DNA from: Ignavibacteriae bacterium HGW-Ignavibacteriae-4
Lineage (GTDB): Bacteria; Bacteroidota; Ignavibacteria; Kapaibacteriales; UBA2268
Assembly: GCA_002839765.1 (NCBI GenBank)
Contig: PGYR01000018.1
Location: forward strand, 1 to 48,327
Direction: 5' to 3'
DNA length: 48,327 bases
Positions 9,021 through 17,254 of the stretch are shown one piece after another; the first letter of the stretch is position 1; each line of letters begins with the position of its first letter. Under the pieces are notes generated by a model, which made no database searches, was not told the DNA's origin, and saw only the letters and a program-made list of their open reading frames with translations. The translations under genes were made by a program, and so were the position numbers.

Positions 9021-9599
9021 ATGAATAAAAGAGTACTTATAGAAGATAAGTTGATTTATTTCACAGGTGTGTATAGTAATGAGGTGAATCTTGGATACTT
9101 CAAAACTCTGAAAGAGACTATAGAATGGGGTCAAGATGAGATAATGATGTTCGGCAAAAGGACTAAAGTACCGAGGTTGACTAGCTGGTATGCTGACCCA
9201 AATGTGAAGTACAGTTACTCGGGTTTGGAGCTAATACCAAGACAATGGACACCAGAACTGATTGAACTAAAATCATTGGCTGAGAAATTGTCCAACCACT
9301 CATTCAATAGTGTATTGCTGAACTTCTACCGAGGTGGCGCGGACTCTATGGGATGGCATTCGGACGATGAGAAGGAGCTAGGAACAAATCCAATTATTGC
9401 TTCTATAACTTTCGGATACCCTAGGAGATTTTTGATAAGAGAAAGAATGGATTTCAAAAATAAAAAAGAAATTGAGCTAGAAGACGGTAGCGTGCTTGTA
9501 ATGCGGGGTGACTTCCAAGAAACTTACCAGCACTCTATTCCCAAAACAGCTAGAAAAGTAGGCGAAAGATTGAACCTAACATTCAGGACAATACGATGA
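9021..9599 (+). CDS. alkB: AlkB-family 2-oxoglutarate/Fe(II) dioxygenase
   Basis: A 192-residue DNA/RNA demethylase of the ALKBH2/3-like bacterial group, which oxidatively removes methyl groups from 1-methyladenine and 3-methylcytosine. The iron ligands H113-S-D115 and H171 are present, as is the 2-oxoglutarate-binding R183-LNLTF-R189. The PRLTSWYADP segment and LLNFYRGGADSMGWHSDDE are typical of the substrate-binding region. Length is normal for the family. Its stop overlaps the anmK start by 4 bp (ATGA), so the two are translationally coupled although functionally unrelated. It diverges from the membrane glycosyltransferase-like gene. Confidence 0.93.
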   Translation: MNKRVLIEDKLIYFTGVYSNEVNLGYFKTLKETIEWGQDEIMMFGKRTKVPRLTSWYADPNVKYSYSGLELIPRQWTPELIELKSLAEKLSNHSFNSVLLNFYRGGADSMGWHSDDEKELGTNPIIASITFGYPRRFLIRERMDFKNKKEIELEDGSVLVMRGDFQETYQHSIPKTARKVGERLNLTFRTIR

Positions 9600-10720
9600 G
9601 CAAAGAACTATACATAGGAATAATGACTGGAACATCAGTTGATGCTATTGATATAGCTTCGGCATCTTTTGCTAGTGGGAGCATCACCGATATAGTGGCA
9701 GATGAATTCAGCTTTACAAGTGAATTACAAAGCTACTTAAAATCACTAACTGGTGACATCACCCTCAAATCACTATCACAACTAAACATCAGATACACAG
9801 AAGAAATAGCCGTAGCTGTAAACGAGTTTTTAAGTAAATATAGAATAGAAAAAAGCGATGTAAAAGCAATCGGCTTCCACGGTCAAACGCTATGGCATCA
9901 GCCCGAGTTAGAGCTATACCTAGGTGAAATGACTAGCTCAACTTATCAGCTCGGTTCGGCTACACATCTCGCTATCCTGACAGGCATAGACACTGTGGGC
10001 GATTTCCGTACTGCAGATATGACAGTCGGTGGGCAAGGTGCACCGCTAATCCCGATATTCGATTATGCATTTCTGAGTGATAAAAGCAGAGATACAATAG
10101 TGCTGAATATCGGCGGAATAGCTAATATCACTTACCTACCAGCTGGGGGTAGTAAAGATGAAGTAATCGCATTTGACACAGGAGCTGGGAACTGCCTAAT
10201 AGATTTGGCAATGAAAAAACTCTTCGATAAAGATTATGATAAGAATGGAGAAACAGGCCGAAACGGAAAGCTGAATGAAGCAACCTTCAACTCATTAATG
10301 AGTGAGCCGTTTATTGATAAAATTTATCCCAAATCAACGGGTAAAGAATTATTCAATACTGCTTTACTGGCAAAGCACAAAGTATATTCTCTATCCCCAG
10401 AAGACGCTATTAGCACGTTGACTCACTTCACGGCGAAGAGTATAGCACAAAATATAGACAAAGTCATCAAAGACAACTACACCCTGAAAATTGCAGGTGG
10501 AGGTGCTAGGAATTCATACATGGTAGAATTGATAAACCACTACTCTCCCAATGCAAAAATAGAGAGACCCGTGCTCAATAGAATCGATATATCCGATAGC
10601 CGAGAAGCACTGCTAATGGCATATCTTGCTTACCTAAGATTGGAAGAACAATGCGGCAATATGCCAACTGTAACTGGTTCTACTAGAGAGGTAATCCTAG
10701 GCAGTTTAGCGAAGGGGTGA
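9596..10720 (+). CDS. anmK: Anhydro-N-acetylmuramic acid kinase
   Basis: A 374-residue ASKHA-fold kinase of normal family length. It phosphorylates 1,6-anhydro-MurNAc while cleaving the anhydro bond, giving MurNAc-6-P for peptidoglycan recycling. Visible motifs are the N-terminal phosphate loop GIMTGTSVDAID (most relatives have DGID, so one Gly is Ala here), GFHGQTLWHQPE, the VGGQGAPL loop, NIGGIANIT, FDTGAGNCLID and the C-terminal nucleotide-binding AGGGARNSYM. The start ATG overlaps the alkB stop (ATGA). Confidence 0.95.
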   Translation: MSKELYIGIMTGTSVDAIDIASASFASGSITDIVADEFSFTSELQSYLKSLTGDITLKSLSQLNIRYTEEIAVAVNEFLSKYRIEKSDVKAIGFHGQTLWHQPELELYLGEMTSSTYQLGSATHLAILTGIDTVGDFRTADMTVGGQGAPLIPIFDYAFLSDKSRDTIVLNIGGIANITYLPAGGSKDEVIAFDTGAGNCLIDLAMKKLFDKDYDKNGETGRNGKLNEATFNSLMSEPFIDKIYPKSTGKELFNTALLAKHKVYSLSPEDAISTLTHFTAKSIAQNIDKVIKDNYTLKIAGGGARNSYMVELINHYSPNAKIERPVLNRIDISDSREALLMAYLAYLRLEEQCGNMPTVTGSTREVILGSLAKG

Positions 10721-10730
10721 CGGGGTTTAC

Positions 10731-10870
10731 TGTCATTGCGATGACACAGAGTGTAGCGATGTGGAAGTGGCAATCTCAAAATATACGCAAACCAAAGGCA
10801 TGGGAAATCTATTGAGTGAAGTAATGTAAAATGAGACTGCCACGTCACTCCGTTCCTCGCAGTGACATAC
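10731..10870. repeat. Imperfect inverted-repeat element ('HCEERSD'-type)
   Basis: The left arm (10731-10780) and right arm (about 10831-10870) are imperfect reverse complements around a 50-base centre. The right arm read on the minus strand translates as CHCEERSDVAVS, a peptide seen in spurious ORFs of many bacteria because it comes from a widespread palindromic intergenic repeat. It lies in the 193-bp gap between anmK and the tfoX-like gene. A related, more diverged copy lies at 43069-43162. Confidence 0.65.
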
Positions 10871-10913
10871 GGTCTCCAAACACAACAAATATATAAAACA
10901 ACAAGGAACAACT

Positions 10914-11258
10914 ATGGCATACGACGAATTATTAGCAGAGAAAATCCGATTATACTTCATCACCAACGGAGTAGAGAATAGAGAGATAAAGATGATGGGC
11001 GGGCTTTGCTTTATGGTAGATGAAAAGATGTGCGTAGGAGTCATGGGCTCAGAACTAATGGCACGAATAAACCCAGATATATATGAACAATCAATAGCGA
11101 AAAATGGCTGCAATGTAATGCAGTTCACTGGTCGCCCAATGAAAGGATTCGTAATAGTAAACCTAGATGAAGTTGATGCCACTCACGATCTGGACTATTG
11201 GCTGCAACTATGCCTAGACTACAACCCACTTGCCAAATCGAGTAAGAAGAAGAAATGA
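10914..11258 (+). CDS. TfoX/Sxy N-terminal-domain protein
   Basis: A 114-residue protein with the TfoX N-terminal fold: MAYDELLAEKIR, then E-x-KMMGGLCFMVD-KMCVGV (strands with the GG turn), L-MARINP, and the conserved MQFTGRPMKGFVIV segment before a C-terminal helix and a lysine-rich tail. Full TfoX/Sxy proteins are competence regulators in gammaproteobacteria, but stand-alone N-domain proteins like this have no established function in this group. The stop overlaps the next start by 4 bp (ATGA). Confidence 0.85.
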   Translation: MAYDELLAEKIRLYFITNGVENREIKMMGGLCFMVDEKMCVGVMGSELMARINPDIYEQSIAKNGCNVMQFTGRPMKGFVIVNLDEVDATHDLDYWLQLCLDYNPLAKSSKKKK

Positions 11259-11836
11259 AAAAGAACATTAGAAGATTAATATATACACTTTCAATAGTAT
11301 CTATTGTATGGATAGGATTGACTATTTGGGTGCAGTTTTCAAACAGTGGTGATGAAATAATTATCGGAGAGACAGGCGGAGAACCTACTGTCCTAATCAC
11401 ATATAACCCCGACCCAATATATAATCTCGACGAACAGATATGCATAGCCTTTGCTAAAGGACTAGCTACCAATGGAATAAAGTCGAGAATTATCACTACG
11501 AACACTGAACCACTGACCGAGGAATATGACATCTACGTATTCTGTGCTAATACATACAATTGGGCGCCCGATTGGGGAATCACATCATTCATATATAACA
11601 TCCCAAATCTAGAAAATAAGAACTGTATTAACATCACTGTCGGTTCTGGTTCTACTTCCCGAGCACGAACCATATTAGCCAAAAGCGTACAAGATAGAAA
11701 TGCAAACCTTATGGATTCACGAGAGTTTTGGCTTCTCAAACCTAATGACGAAAACCGAATAGAAGAATCTAACATCGATGTAGCCGTTGATATGGCTAAT
11801 CAATGGGGTTTGGAAATGGGGCTGAAGATTAAGTAG
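11255..11836 (+). CDS. Membrane-anchored flavodoxin-like protein
   Basis: 193 residues. One N-terminal membrane helix (about residues 8-28) acts as a signal anchor. The rest resembles a flavodoxin-like alpha/beta domain: first strand PTVLITYNPDPIYN followed by a helix starting at D-E-Q-I, second strand SRIITTN, third strand YDIYVFCANTYNWAPDW and fourth strand CINITVGSGSTSRA. The first loop lacks the usual (S/T)xTGxT phosphate-binding pattern, so FMN binding is not assured. The anchor would place the domain outside the inner membrane, which is unusual. It is coupled to the tfoX-like gene by an ATGA overlap. Confidence 0.6.
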   Translation: MKKNIRRLIYTLSIVSIVWIGLTIWVQFSNSGDEIIIGETGGEPTVLITYNPDPIYNLDEQICIAFAKGLATNGIKSRIITTNTEPLTEEYDIYVFCANTYNWAPDWGITSFIYNIPNLENKNCINITVGSGSTSRARTILAKSVQDRNANLMDSREFWLLKPNDENRIEESNIDVAVDMANQWGLEMGLKIK

Positions 11837-11861
11837 GCATTTGTGAGTTAAAAAAGTGTTT

Positions 11862-11895
11862 AAAAAAAAAGGCAGTCCAAAGTATGAACTGCCTT
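11862..11895 (-). terminator. Rho-independent terminator of the large Asp-box gene
   Basis: On the minus strand an 8-bp perfect stem (AAGGCAGT / ACTGCCTT) with an 11-base loop is followed at once by nine T residues. It lies 26 bp beyond the stop of the minus-strand gene ending at 11921, and just past the convergent flavodoxin-like gene. Confidence 0.88.
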
Positions 11896-11920
11896 AGTCG
11901 TACTCAAATATTTGTGTGTG

Positions 11921-14900
11921 TTATTTCACTATTACTAATTGCTTAGTTAAAGTGACTTTATCCAATCTTAATTCAATAAAGTAAGTACCATTTACTACAT
12001 TGTTAAGCTGTAATTCTACTCTGTTCATACCAGAATTCAAAGAAAGATTTCCAATAGATGCAACTTTCTGACCATTAGAATTATAAATATTTAAATCAGC
12101 TATTGCAGACTCATCCATCGTTAGAGTCAGATTATTCAAACTATTAGATGGGTTTGGATATATATTGATAACTCTATCTGCTAATTCGCCAACACTTGTT
12201 GGGTTTAGTGCTTGAGTATAGAATATACCTCTTTGAGTTGACATAACTAATACATCATTGTTCGGGTCGTCAATTCCTGCAATTGAGGTCATCACTGGGC
12301 CCATAAATGCTTTTAAATCTGTAGCATTTGAGAAGTTTCCTTGAGTATCATCTAGTACTTTAGCCCATACATTAGTTTTGCTATCAAATTGGAATATAGC
12401 TTGTGACGTTAGTGCATACACATTTCCCGATTCACTACTTGTTAGGTCTATTATTGCATTCGTTGTTAGTCCGTTATTAGCTTCTACGAAAGTTAATCCA
12501 TTATTTTGAGAGCTCATAACACCAGAAGTGCTAGAAGATATGAATATATTCCCTGCTAAATCAGTTCCGAATCCAGTTATATCATCCACGATGCCTTGAT
12601 AGTTAACCTCACTAATTACACTTGTTGTTGTACTCAACATAAATGTTGTACCTTCATTAGTTACTATTAGCAAGTTACCCTCTGCGTCTGCAATTACTTC
12701 TGACATAGAATTGATATTTCCTTCTATATTAGACCAAGTTGCACCAGCATCTTTACTTCTCTTAACCAATGTTTCTGAACTAGCTATGATAGTAGCTTCG
12801 CCATCTGACTCCACCTTATTAACAACTTCACCGTTGAATTCAGCTGATAAATCTGCTAAAATCTGACCTGTTTGACTGATTTTCAGGAATCCATTGTCTC
12901 TAGTCGCAACAAATATCTCATTAGAGTTATTAACGGCAGCATCTAAGATAAATCTACCTTCTAATAATATCTTGTTAAAGCTATTTCCAAAATCTTCACT
13001 AATAAATAGTCCACCTTCGCTTGATGCTAATATCTCAGTTTCAGAAATTATAGCTATTTCACTAAAGTTTATATCCGTTAGATCAACTTTAATTTCTTCT
13101 CTGTTATCATTATCTATACTACCACTGAATAGTCCATTCTTAGTTGAAAGTAGTAAGCTACCATCGTTTGAAATATCAAAGTTAAAAACATTATTAGATG
13201 AACCAATATTACCATTTAGATCAGAGAATACTGATAGATCGTTAGATTTGGATAGTTTAAGTTTAGAGTCACCTAGTACAATCAGACCACCGTTATTAGT
13301 AGTTTCTAATCTTACTATGCTATTCAAGCCAAGATTACCAGTTACATCAGTTGTTTCGCTATCAGCATTTAACCATATTTTGTTTTTCGTAGCTAATACT
13401 AATCCATTGGTAGTAGTTGCGAAATCTAATATTCCGCTTATTTCAGTTTCACTTCCTTCACCTTCTACTTCTTGGAATTTTACACCACCATCTATTGATA
13501 CAAATAGGCCTGTTTCAGTCGAAACAGAAATATAAGAACCTAAAGCATTTGCAGTGATTATACCTTCAATATTACCGTTTACGCTAATCAAAAATAGATC
13601 ATCATTACTATTTATAAGAGCTAATTTTGACTCTTCACCATATTTTACCATCAATCTATTATCTGCTGATTTTTCTAACGAGATTATGTTTTCTCCATAG
13701 ATCAAATTATCGCTGAACATCTGGAAACTATCACCACCATTGAAAGATACCATCAGACCATTGGTAGTACCAAGATAAAACTTGTTGTCATTAGTAGCAT
13801 CCACTTCCAAAGAAGTAATAGTAATTGCCTCTAACTCCGTTGATAAGTTATACCAAGTCTGTCCATTATCATCTGATTTGAATAAACCATTGCTCATAGT
13901 AGATAATATAAACTCTCCACTGCTATTAGAAGCAATGTCTGTCATAGTACCTATATTTATCATTAACTCTTCTTTTGTGAAAGTCTCACCACCATCTTCT
14001 GATGTATATAGACCTTTATTCGTTAGTAGCTCTATTCTATTATTGCTAGCTAATTCGAATGAAGTTATGCTTGATATATTTAACTCTTCCGTTGCATTTT
14101 CGAAAGTAACTCCACCATTTTGACTTACCATAAAAGCATTGTCAGTTTGTACGAACAATTTATTACCTTGAGTTTCTATATTTATTATATTCTCATTGTC
14201 CAATACACCTGATAATTTCGTGAAAGTTTGTCCATTATTAGTTGATTTGAAAAGACCATTCGAATTAGTTCCCAAATATACATTTCCTTGAGAGTCCCAC
14301 TTAATACTACCTATCAGGCTCAATGACAATCCCAAATCTAATGCTTCGAAAGTTTCACCTTCGTCATCACTTATATAAAGCAATGTATTATTAGTTACAC
14401 TTATTCTGCCATTGCTAGCTACATCTACACTAGTTACTTTCGTATCTAGGTCGAGCAATCCTGTAAAGTCAACTATTTCGTAATTGCTAAAAGAGCTATT
14501 TTCGGAGATTAGTAAACCATTTTCAGTTCCTATTAAAATTTTTCCTTCAGCAGAAACTTCAATTTCAGATGCTACACCAGTTTCAATTTCTGAAACTAAC
14601 TCAGTCCAAACTCCAGTCGAATTAGTCAGTTTGTACACACCTTTGTTAGTAGCTGCTATTGAAATACTACCCATTACTTTCAGATTGTTGATCACCATCT
14701 CTTCGTCATTGATATCACCTATTCGAAAGTAACCTTCGGCGTTTCCACTCAAAGTTCCTTTACTAGTAACAGCAATTTTGTTGTCTCCATCAGAAGAAAA
14801 TGCAATAATAGAAGAACCATCGTAGTTCAAGTTTAATTTAGTTAAAGAGTTCGCATTTTCCCCTAGAGATAATCCATTCTCGTCTATCAATAATAGTTTA

Positions 14901-15787
14901 TTATTCTTAGTGATTTCTAGATTAGTAACTAGATTACCTGACCCTTGAATCTTAGTGAAGTTCGTTCCATCAGTGGAACTATATATTCCTTTATTCTTAG
15001 TAGAAACCAATATACCCAAACTAGAGTTAGACTCTATGTCAACTATAGCATCTGCTATAACGCTTGAGTTCAAAACTTCATCAAGTTTTAAAGTTATTTT
15101 GTTCAAAGTCATCAACGCACCATCTGCGTTACCCAACCATACATTCCCAGCACCATCTAATTCGATAGCAGTTATAGAAGTGATAGCACCACCGATACTA
15201 ACACCTAAGTCAAGAGCACTAAAATTAAGCCCACCATCATTAGAAATACTAATACCTGAGTTAGAGCCAGATACTAACAAATTGCCCTGTGCATCTTCGC
15301 CAATAGCTAAGATAGCATCACTGCTTGATTGGCCATTAAGATTGAGTTTAGACCATGAGCTTGATTTGCTACTCCATTTGAATGCACCATTACTAGTAGC
15401 TGCCAATATCATGCCGCTAGTCATAACTTCTAGATTAGTAACTGTCGTATTGCTCAACTCTTTGGTAATATCAACCCAAGTGAAACCGTCGTCAGCTGAT
15501 AGCATTACTTTGCCTTCTTGAACGACTAATAACTCACCCGTTGACCCAACTTCAAAATCAGTAACCTTGTTCAACTTTAGGTCTGAATCAATATTAATCC
15601 AAGACATGCCATTGTTAGTTGACTTCAGCAAACCAATGTCCGTCAGTTGGTATATATTATTATCAGATTTGACTAAAAATTTGCTGTAGGTATTAGCTAT
15701 GTATTCGGCTGTTTTGTTGAACTCTATTGCCCCTAGAGTAAGGGTCGTAACTGCTATAAGCAGTAATAGCGTAAGTAATTTTTTCAT
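11921..15787 (-). CDS. Secreted Asp-box beta-propeller protein with T9SS sorting domain
   Basis: A 1288-residue exported protein. A signal peptide (MKKLLTLLLLIAVTTLTLGA) is followed by a very long run of beta-propeller blades, each with an Asp-box-like turn S-x-(D/N)-x-G-x-(T/S)-(F/W), for example STNNGMSW, SADDGFTW, SEDGGETF and SDDNGQTW. I count at least 14, roughly one per 45-90 residues, giving two or more BNR/sortilin-like propellers. The last 75 or so residues match a type A T9SS sorting domain: VYPNPS, the NIYNSNGQKV strand, and the end NGTYFIELRLDKVTLTKQLVIVK. It should cross the outer membrane by T9SS and be surface-anchored or released. Ligand unknown. A GGAG lies about 10 bases before the ATG, and a strong terminator follows at 11862-11895. 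Confidence 0.9.
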   Translation of the reverse strand: MKKLLTLLLLIAVTTLTLGAIEFNKTAEYIANTYSKFLVKSDNNIYQLTDIGLLKSTNNGMSWINIDSDLKLNKVTDFEVGSTGELLVVQEGKVMLSADDGFTWVDITKELSNTTVTNLEVMTSGMILAATSNGAFKWSSKSSSWSKLNLNGQSSSDAILAIGEDAQGNLLVSGSNSGISISNDGGLNFSALDLGVSIGGAITSITAIELDGAGNVWLGNADGALMTLNKITLKLDEVLNSSVIADAIVDIESNSSLGILVSTKNKGIYSSTDGTNFTKIQGSGNLVTNLEITKNNKLLLIDENGLSLGENANSLTKLNLNYDGSSIIAFSSDGDNKIAVTSKGTLSGNAEGYFRIGDINDEEMVINNLKVMGSISIAATNKGVYKLTNSTGVWTELVSEIETGVASEIEVSAEGKILIGTENGLLISENSSFSNYEIVDFTGLLDLDTKVTSVDVASNGRISVTNNTLLYISDDEGETFEALDLGLSLSLIGSIKWDSQGNVYLGTNSNGLFKSTNNGQTFTKLSGVLDNENIINIETQGNKLFVQTDNAFMVSQNGGVTFENATEELNISSITSFELASNNRIELLTNKGLYTSEDGGETFTKEELMINIGTMTDIASNSSGEFILSTMSNGLFKSDDNGQTWYNLSTELEAITITSLEVDATNDNKFYLGTTNGLMVSFNGGDSFQMFSDNLIYGENIISLEKSADNRLMVKYGEESKLALINSNDDLFLISVNGNIEGIITANALGSYISVSTETGLFVSIDGGVKFQEVEGEGSETEISGILDFATTTNGLVLATKNKIWLNADSETTDVTGNLGLNSIVRLETTNNGGLIVLGDSKLKLSKSNDLSVFSDLNGNIGSSNNVFNFDISNDGSLLLSTKNGLFSGSIDNDNREEIKVDLTDINFSEIAIISETEILASSEGGLFISEDFGNSFNKILLEGRFILDAAVNNSNEIFVATRDNGFLKISQTGQILADLSAEFNGEVVNKVESDGEATIIASSETLVKRSKDAGATWSNIEGNINSMSEVIADAEGNLLIVTNEGTTFMLSTTTSVISEVNYQGIVDDITGFGTDLAGNIFISSSTSGVMSSQNNGLTFVEANNGLTTNAIIDLTSSESGNVYALTSQAIFQFDSKTNVWAKVLDDTQGNFSNATDLKAFMGPVMTSIAGIDDPNNDVLVMSTQRGIFYTQALNPTSVGELADRVINIYPNPSNSLNNLTLTMDESAIADLNIYNSNGQKVASIGNLSLNSGMNRVELQLNNVVNGTYFIELRLDKVTLTKQLVIVK

Positions 15788-16038
15788 TTTTGTAACTCCA
15801 ATAAATTAATAATAAATATTATTTTTATTTGTGATGAGGTTTAATTTTTAAACCGAATTTTAGTACACTTACGATATTAAGGTAGCATCGGATTTTATTT
15901 GTTAAGATTTTTTCACAAAATGGAGTAGCTAGATTTGCTTAATGTGGCTTATGGCAAGGGATATAGAGATATAGAAAAATTATGTTTTTTTTATACTCCT
16001 TCATTGGCGCAACCAGAGAGGTGGTGCTGAGTAGTATA

Positions 16039-16063
16039 AAACTCCCCAACCGAAGATGGGGAG
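16039..16063. repeat. Palindromic repeat unit A, copy 1
   Basis: 25 bp identical to 16282-16306 except for one base in the loop. The stem is CTCCCCA / TGGGGAG with the loop ACCGAAGA. Confidence 0.85.
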
Positions 16064-16073
16064 CAAATTGACT

Positions 16074-16108
16074 GGTCATTAAGCGGCGTCGAAATGCGGT
16101 CACTGACC
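16074..16108. repeat. Palindromic repeat unit B, diverged copy
   Basis: The unit has outer arms GGTCA / TGACC and a core AAGCGGCGTCGAAATG related to the next unit (AGCGGAGTCAAAATG). It ends in a small palindrome GGTCACTGACC (16098-16108). Confidence 0.6.
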
Positions 16109-16122
16109 CTGCCGCGCCCCTA

Positions 16123-16148
16123 GTTCACTGAGCGGAGTCAAAATGAAC
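16123..16148. repeat. Palindromic repeat unit B (GTTCACTGAGCGGAGTC type)
   Basis: 26 bp with ends GTTCA / TGAAC around GCGGAGTC. This resembles a palindromic intergenic repeat family that I recall from many Bacteroidota genomes. Confidence 0.6.
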
Positions 16149-16194
16149 GGTAACCAAGAGATTCAAAACAACAGTTACTAGGTATAAAGTAAAA

Positions 16195-16277
16195 GTCCCT
16201 CCTTGAGGAGGGATTTAGGGAGGTGTTAATTTACCACCCCGTCCTGCTTCGCAGTCCACCCCTCGAGAGGGGAATTT
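16195..16277. repeat. Interspersed double-hairpin repeat, copy 1
   Basis: It contains CCTCC-TTGA-GGAGG, then CACCCCGTC, a small palindrome CTGC-TTC-GCAG, TCCACCCCT and CGAGAGGGGAATT. The order CCCCGTC / small palindrome / CCACCCC / hairpin / GGGGAATT recurs at 40461-40517, and a shortened copy in the other orientation lies at 36922-36952. Confidence 0.75.
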
Positions 16278-16281
16278 AAAA

Positions 16282-16306
16282 AAACTCCCCAACCGAAGCT
16301 GGGGAG
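16282..16306. repeat. Palindromic repeat unit A, copy 2
   Basis: Direct repeat of 16039-16063 with a single mismatch. The two copies bracket the B units and the double-hairpin repeat. Confidence 0.85.
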
Positions 16307-16361
16307 GGAGACTCACACAATCAAGACATAGCTATACAACTTGACAATGCTAAATTAAAAT

Positions 16362-16802
16362 CTAATCCACGCTTACTTTATCTACTTCTTTTTCTAATCT
16401 AATCTTAGATGTATCAATTAAAGGCATAATTACTTTGTCTAAATATGTTCCTTGATTATAAGAAAACAATATTCCTCTAGTTGTAGATATAGCAATGGAG
16501 TTTAAAGTGAATGCAAATTCAGGGGGAAGTATAATCTCTTTTGAATTCTTGTCTTCCAATTCTTTAATGTTTTCTACTGAGAAATCTATAAATGTGACCA
16601 ACTTACAAACTAAGAACTTACTAACCCTAGTGGTTATTCTTATTTCTGTTTCAACCCTTACAAACTTATCCTTTTCATTAATACGCAATCTATTGTTTAT
16701 CGTAAAATCTAACTCGTCATCTTGTTCAAATGAACTAAAAGATGCTAGATTATATTCATCTACGAAAATATTATTTATTCCATAAGTTAATTGTACACTC
16801 AT
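16362..16802 (-). CDS. SecB-like chaperone of a toxin-antitoxin-chaperone module
   Basis: 146 residues, acidic and strand-rich, close to SecB length (about 150-160). The central strands (INNRLRINEKDKFVRVETEI, KLVTFIDFSVENIKEL) and the C-terminal pattern LPPEF...LNSIAISTTRGILFSYNQG...IMPLID correspond to SecB, where a P-containing segment is followed by an I-x(n)-TRG strand-turn and a final helix. Similarity is of fold and pattern only; I cannot run a profile search. As the third gene of a toxin-antitoxin operon, it would stabilise the antitoxin instead of serving general export, like Rv1957 in Mycobacterium or CmdC in E. coli. Its ATG overlaps the antitoxin stop by 4 bp (ATGA). It is visibly AT-richer than the flanking core genes. 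Confidence 0.62.
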   Translation of the reverse strand: MSVQLTYGINNIFVDEYNLASFSSFEQDDELDFTINNRLRINEKDKFVRVETEIRITTRVSKFLVCKLVTFIDFSVENIKELEDKNSKEIILPPEFAFTLNSIAISTTRGILFSYNQGTYLDKVIMPLIDTSKIRLEKEVDKVSVD

Positions 16803-17254
16803 GATAAAACCCTATCATTTTCGTTTTGTAAATCTGAATCAAAAGTAACTAAAACACCACTATTACTCACTGACCAGCTGTTTTTATCATCTTTGTCAAC
16901 AAACTCTTTGGCTTTTAATTTGAACTCTGTTTCAATTGCTGTCTTAAAATTGAATTCCTTCTTCTCTTCATACATTGCTACTAATTTAATATCTAGCAAT
17001 AAGCTAAGTTCTACAAGCTTATCTACAGTGAAATTCTGTGTACCGCTTAGCCACCTAGTTATTTCAGATTGGTTTTTTTTACCCATCTTTTTCATTAGGT
17101 CTTTTTTGCTCCAACCCTTAGCTATCATAGCATCATCTATCATAGCCGCTATGTTCATCTTAGTGCTGGTTTTCTTATAACTTATAGGATCTATCCTGTC
17201 ATTAAGCCATTTTATAGCAGAATTATTGCTATCTCTTTTTCTATTCATCTTCAT
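16799..17254 (-). CDS. HigA-like XRE antitoxin with long C-terminal tail
   Basis: 151 residues. An N-terminal arm of about 33 residues leads into an XRE/Cro-CI helix-turn-helix (about 34-92: MIDDAMIAKGWSKKDLMKKM...NQSEITRWLSGTQNFTVDKL). About 58 further residues follow the HTH (MYEEKKEFNFKTAIETEFKL...). Simple antitoxins of this type usually end soon after the HTH; in TAC systems an extension (the chaperone addiction domain, ChAD) makes the antitoxin depend on its SecB-like partner. I infer that the tail is such a domain. The start overlaps the toxin by 14 bp and the stop overlaps the chaperone by 4 bp. Confidence 0.8.
   Translation of the reverse strand: MKMNRKRDSNNSAIKWLNDRIDPISYKKTSTKMNIAAMIDDAMIAKGWSKKDLMKKMGKKNQSEITRWLSGTQNFTVDKLVELSLLLDIKLVAMYEEKKEFNFKTAIETEFKLKAKEFVDKDDKNSWSVSNSGVLVTFDSDLQNENDRVLS

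Larger units (their letters stand above)
15788..16361. other. 574-bp non-coding stretch packed with palindromic repeats
   Basis: No gene is seen. The proximal part is the leader of the minus-strand Asp-box gene and holds a palindrome GGTTTAA-TTT-TTAAACC (15838-15854). From about 16035 to 16310 at least four families of palindromic repeat units lie side by side; the main ones are listed separately. The patch sits exactly between the Asp-box gene and the 3' end of the toxin-antitoxin-chaperone unit. Confidence 0.75.

Noticed and set aside
9009-9134. Longer N-terminus (ATG at 9134) for the membrane glycosyltransferase-like gene
   Set aside because: It would overlap the divergent alkB gene by 114 bases and add about 42 residues with no family resemblance. 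The TTG at 9008 gives a normal start and a 12-bp divergent gap.
10733-11182. 149-codon minus-strand frame across the tfoX-like gene
   Set aside because: It is antisense to a clear gene, and its CHCEERSDVA stretch comes from the palindromic repeat.
12894-13535. 213-codon plus-strand frame inside the Asp-box gene, plus three similar ones at 13782, 14484 and 14955
   Set aside because: Low-complexity Ser/Leu/Ile/Pro shadows of a repetitive gene on the other strand, with no independent support.
16039-16306. A CRISPR array
   Set aside because: The 25-bp repeat occurs only twice, the space between is filled with other palindromes, and there are no cas genes.
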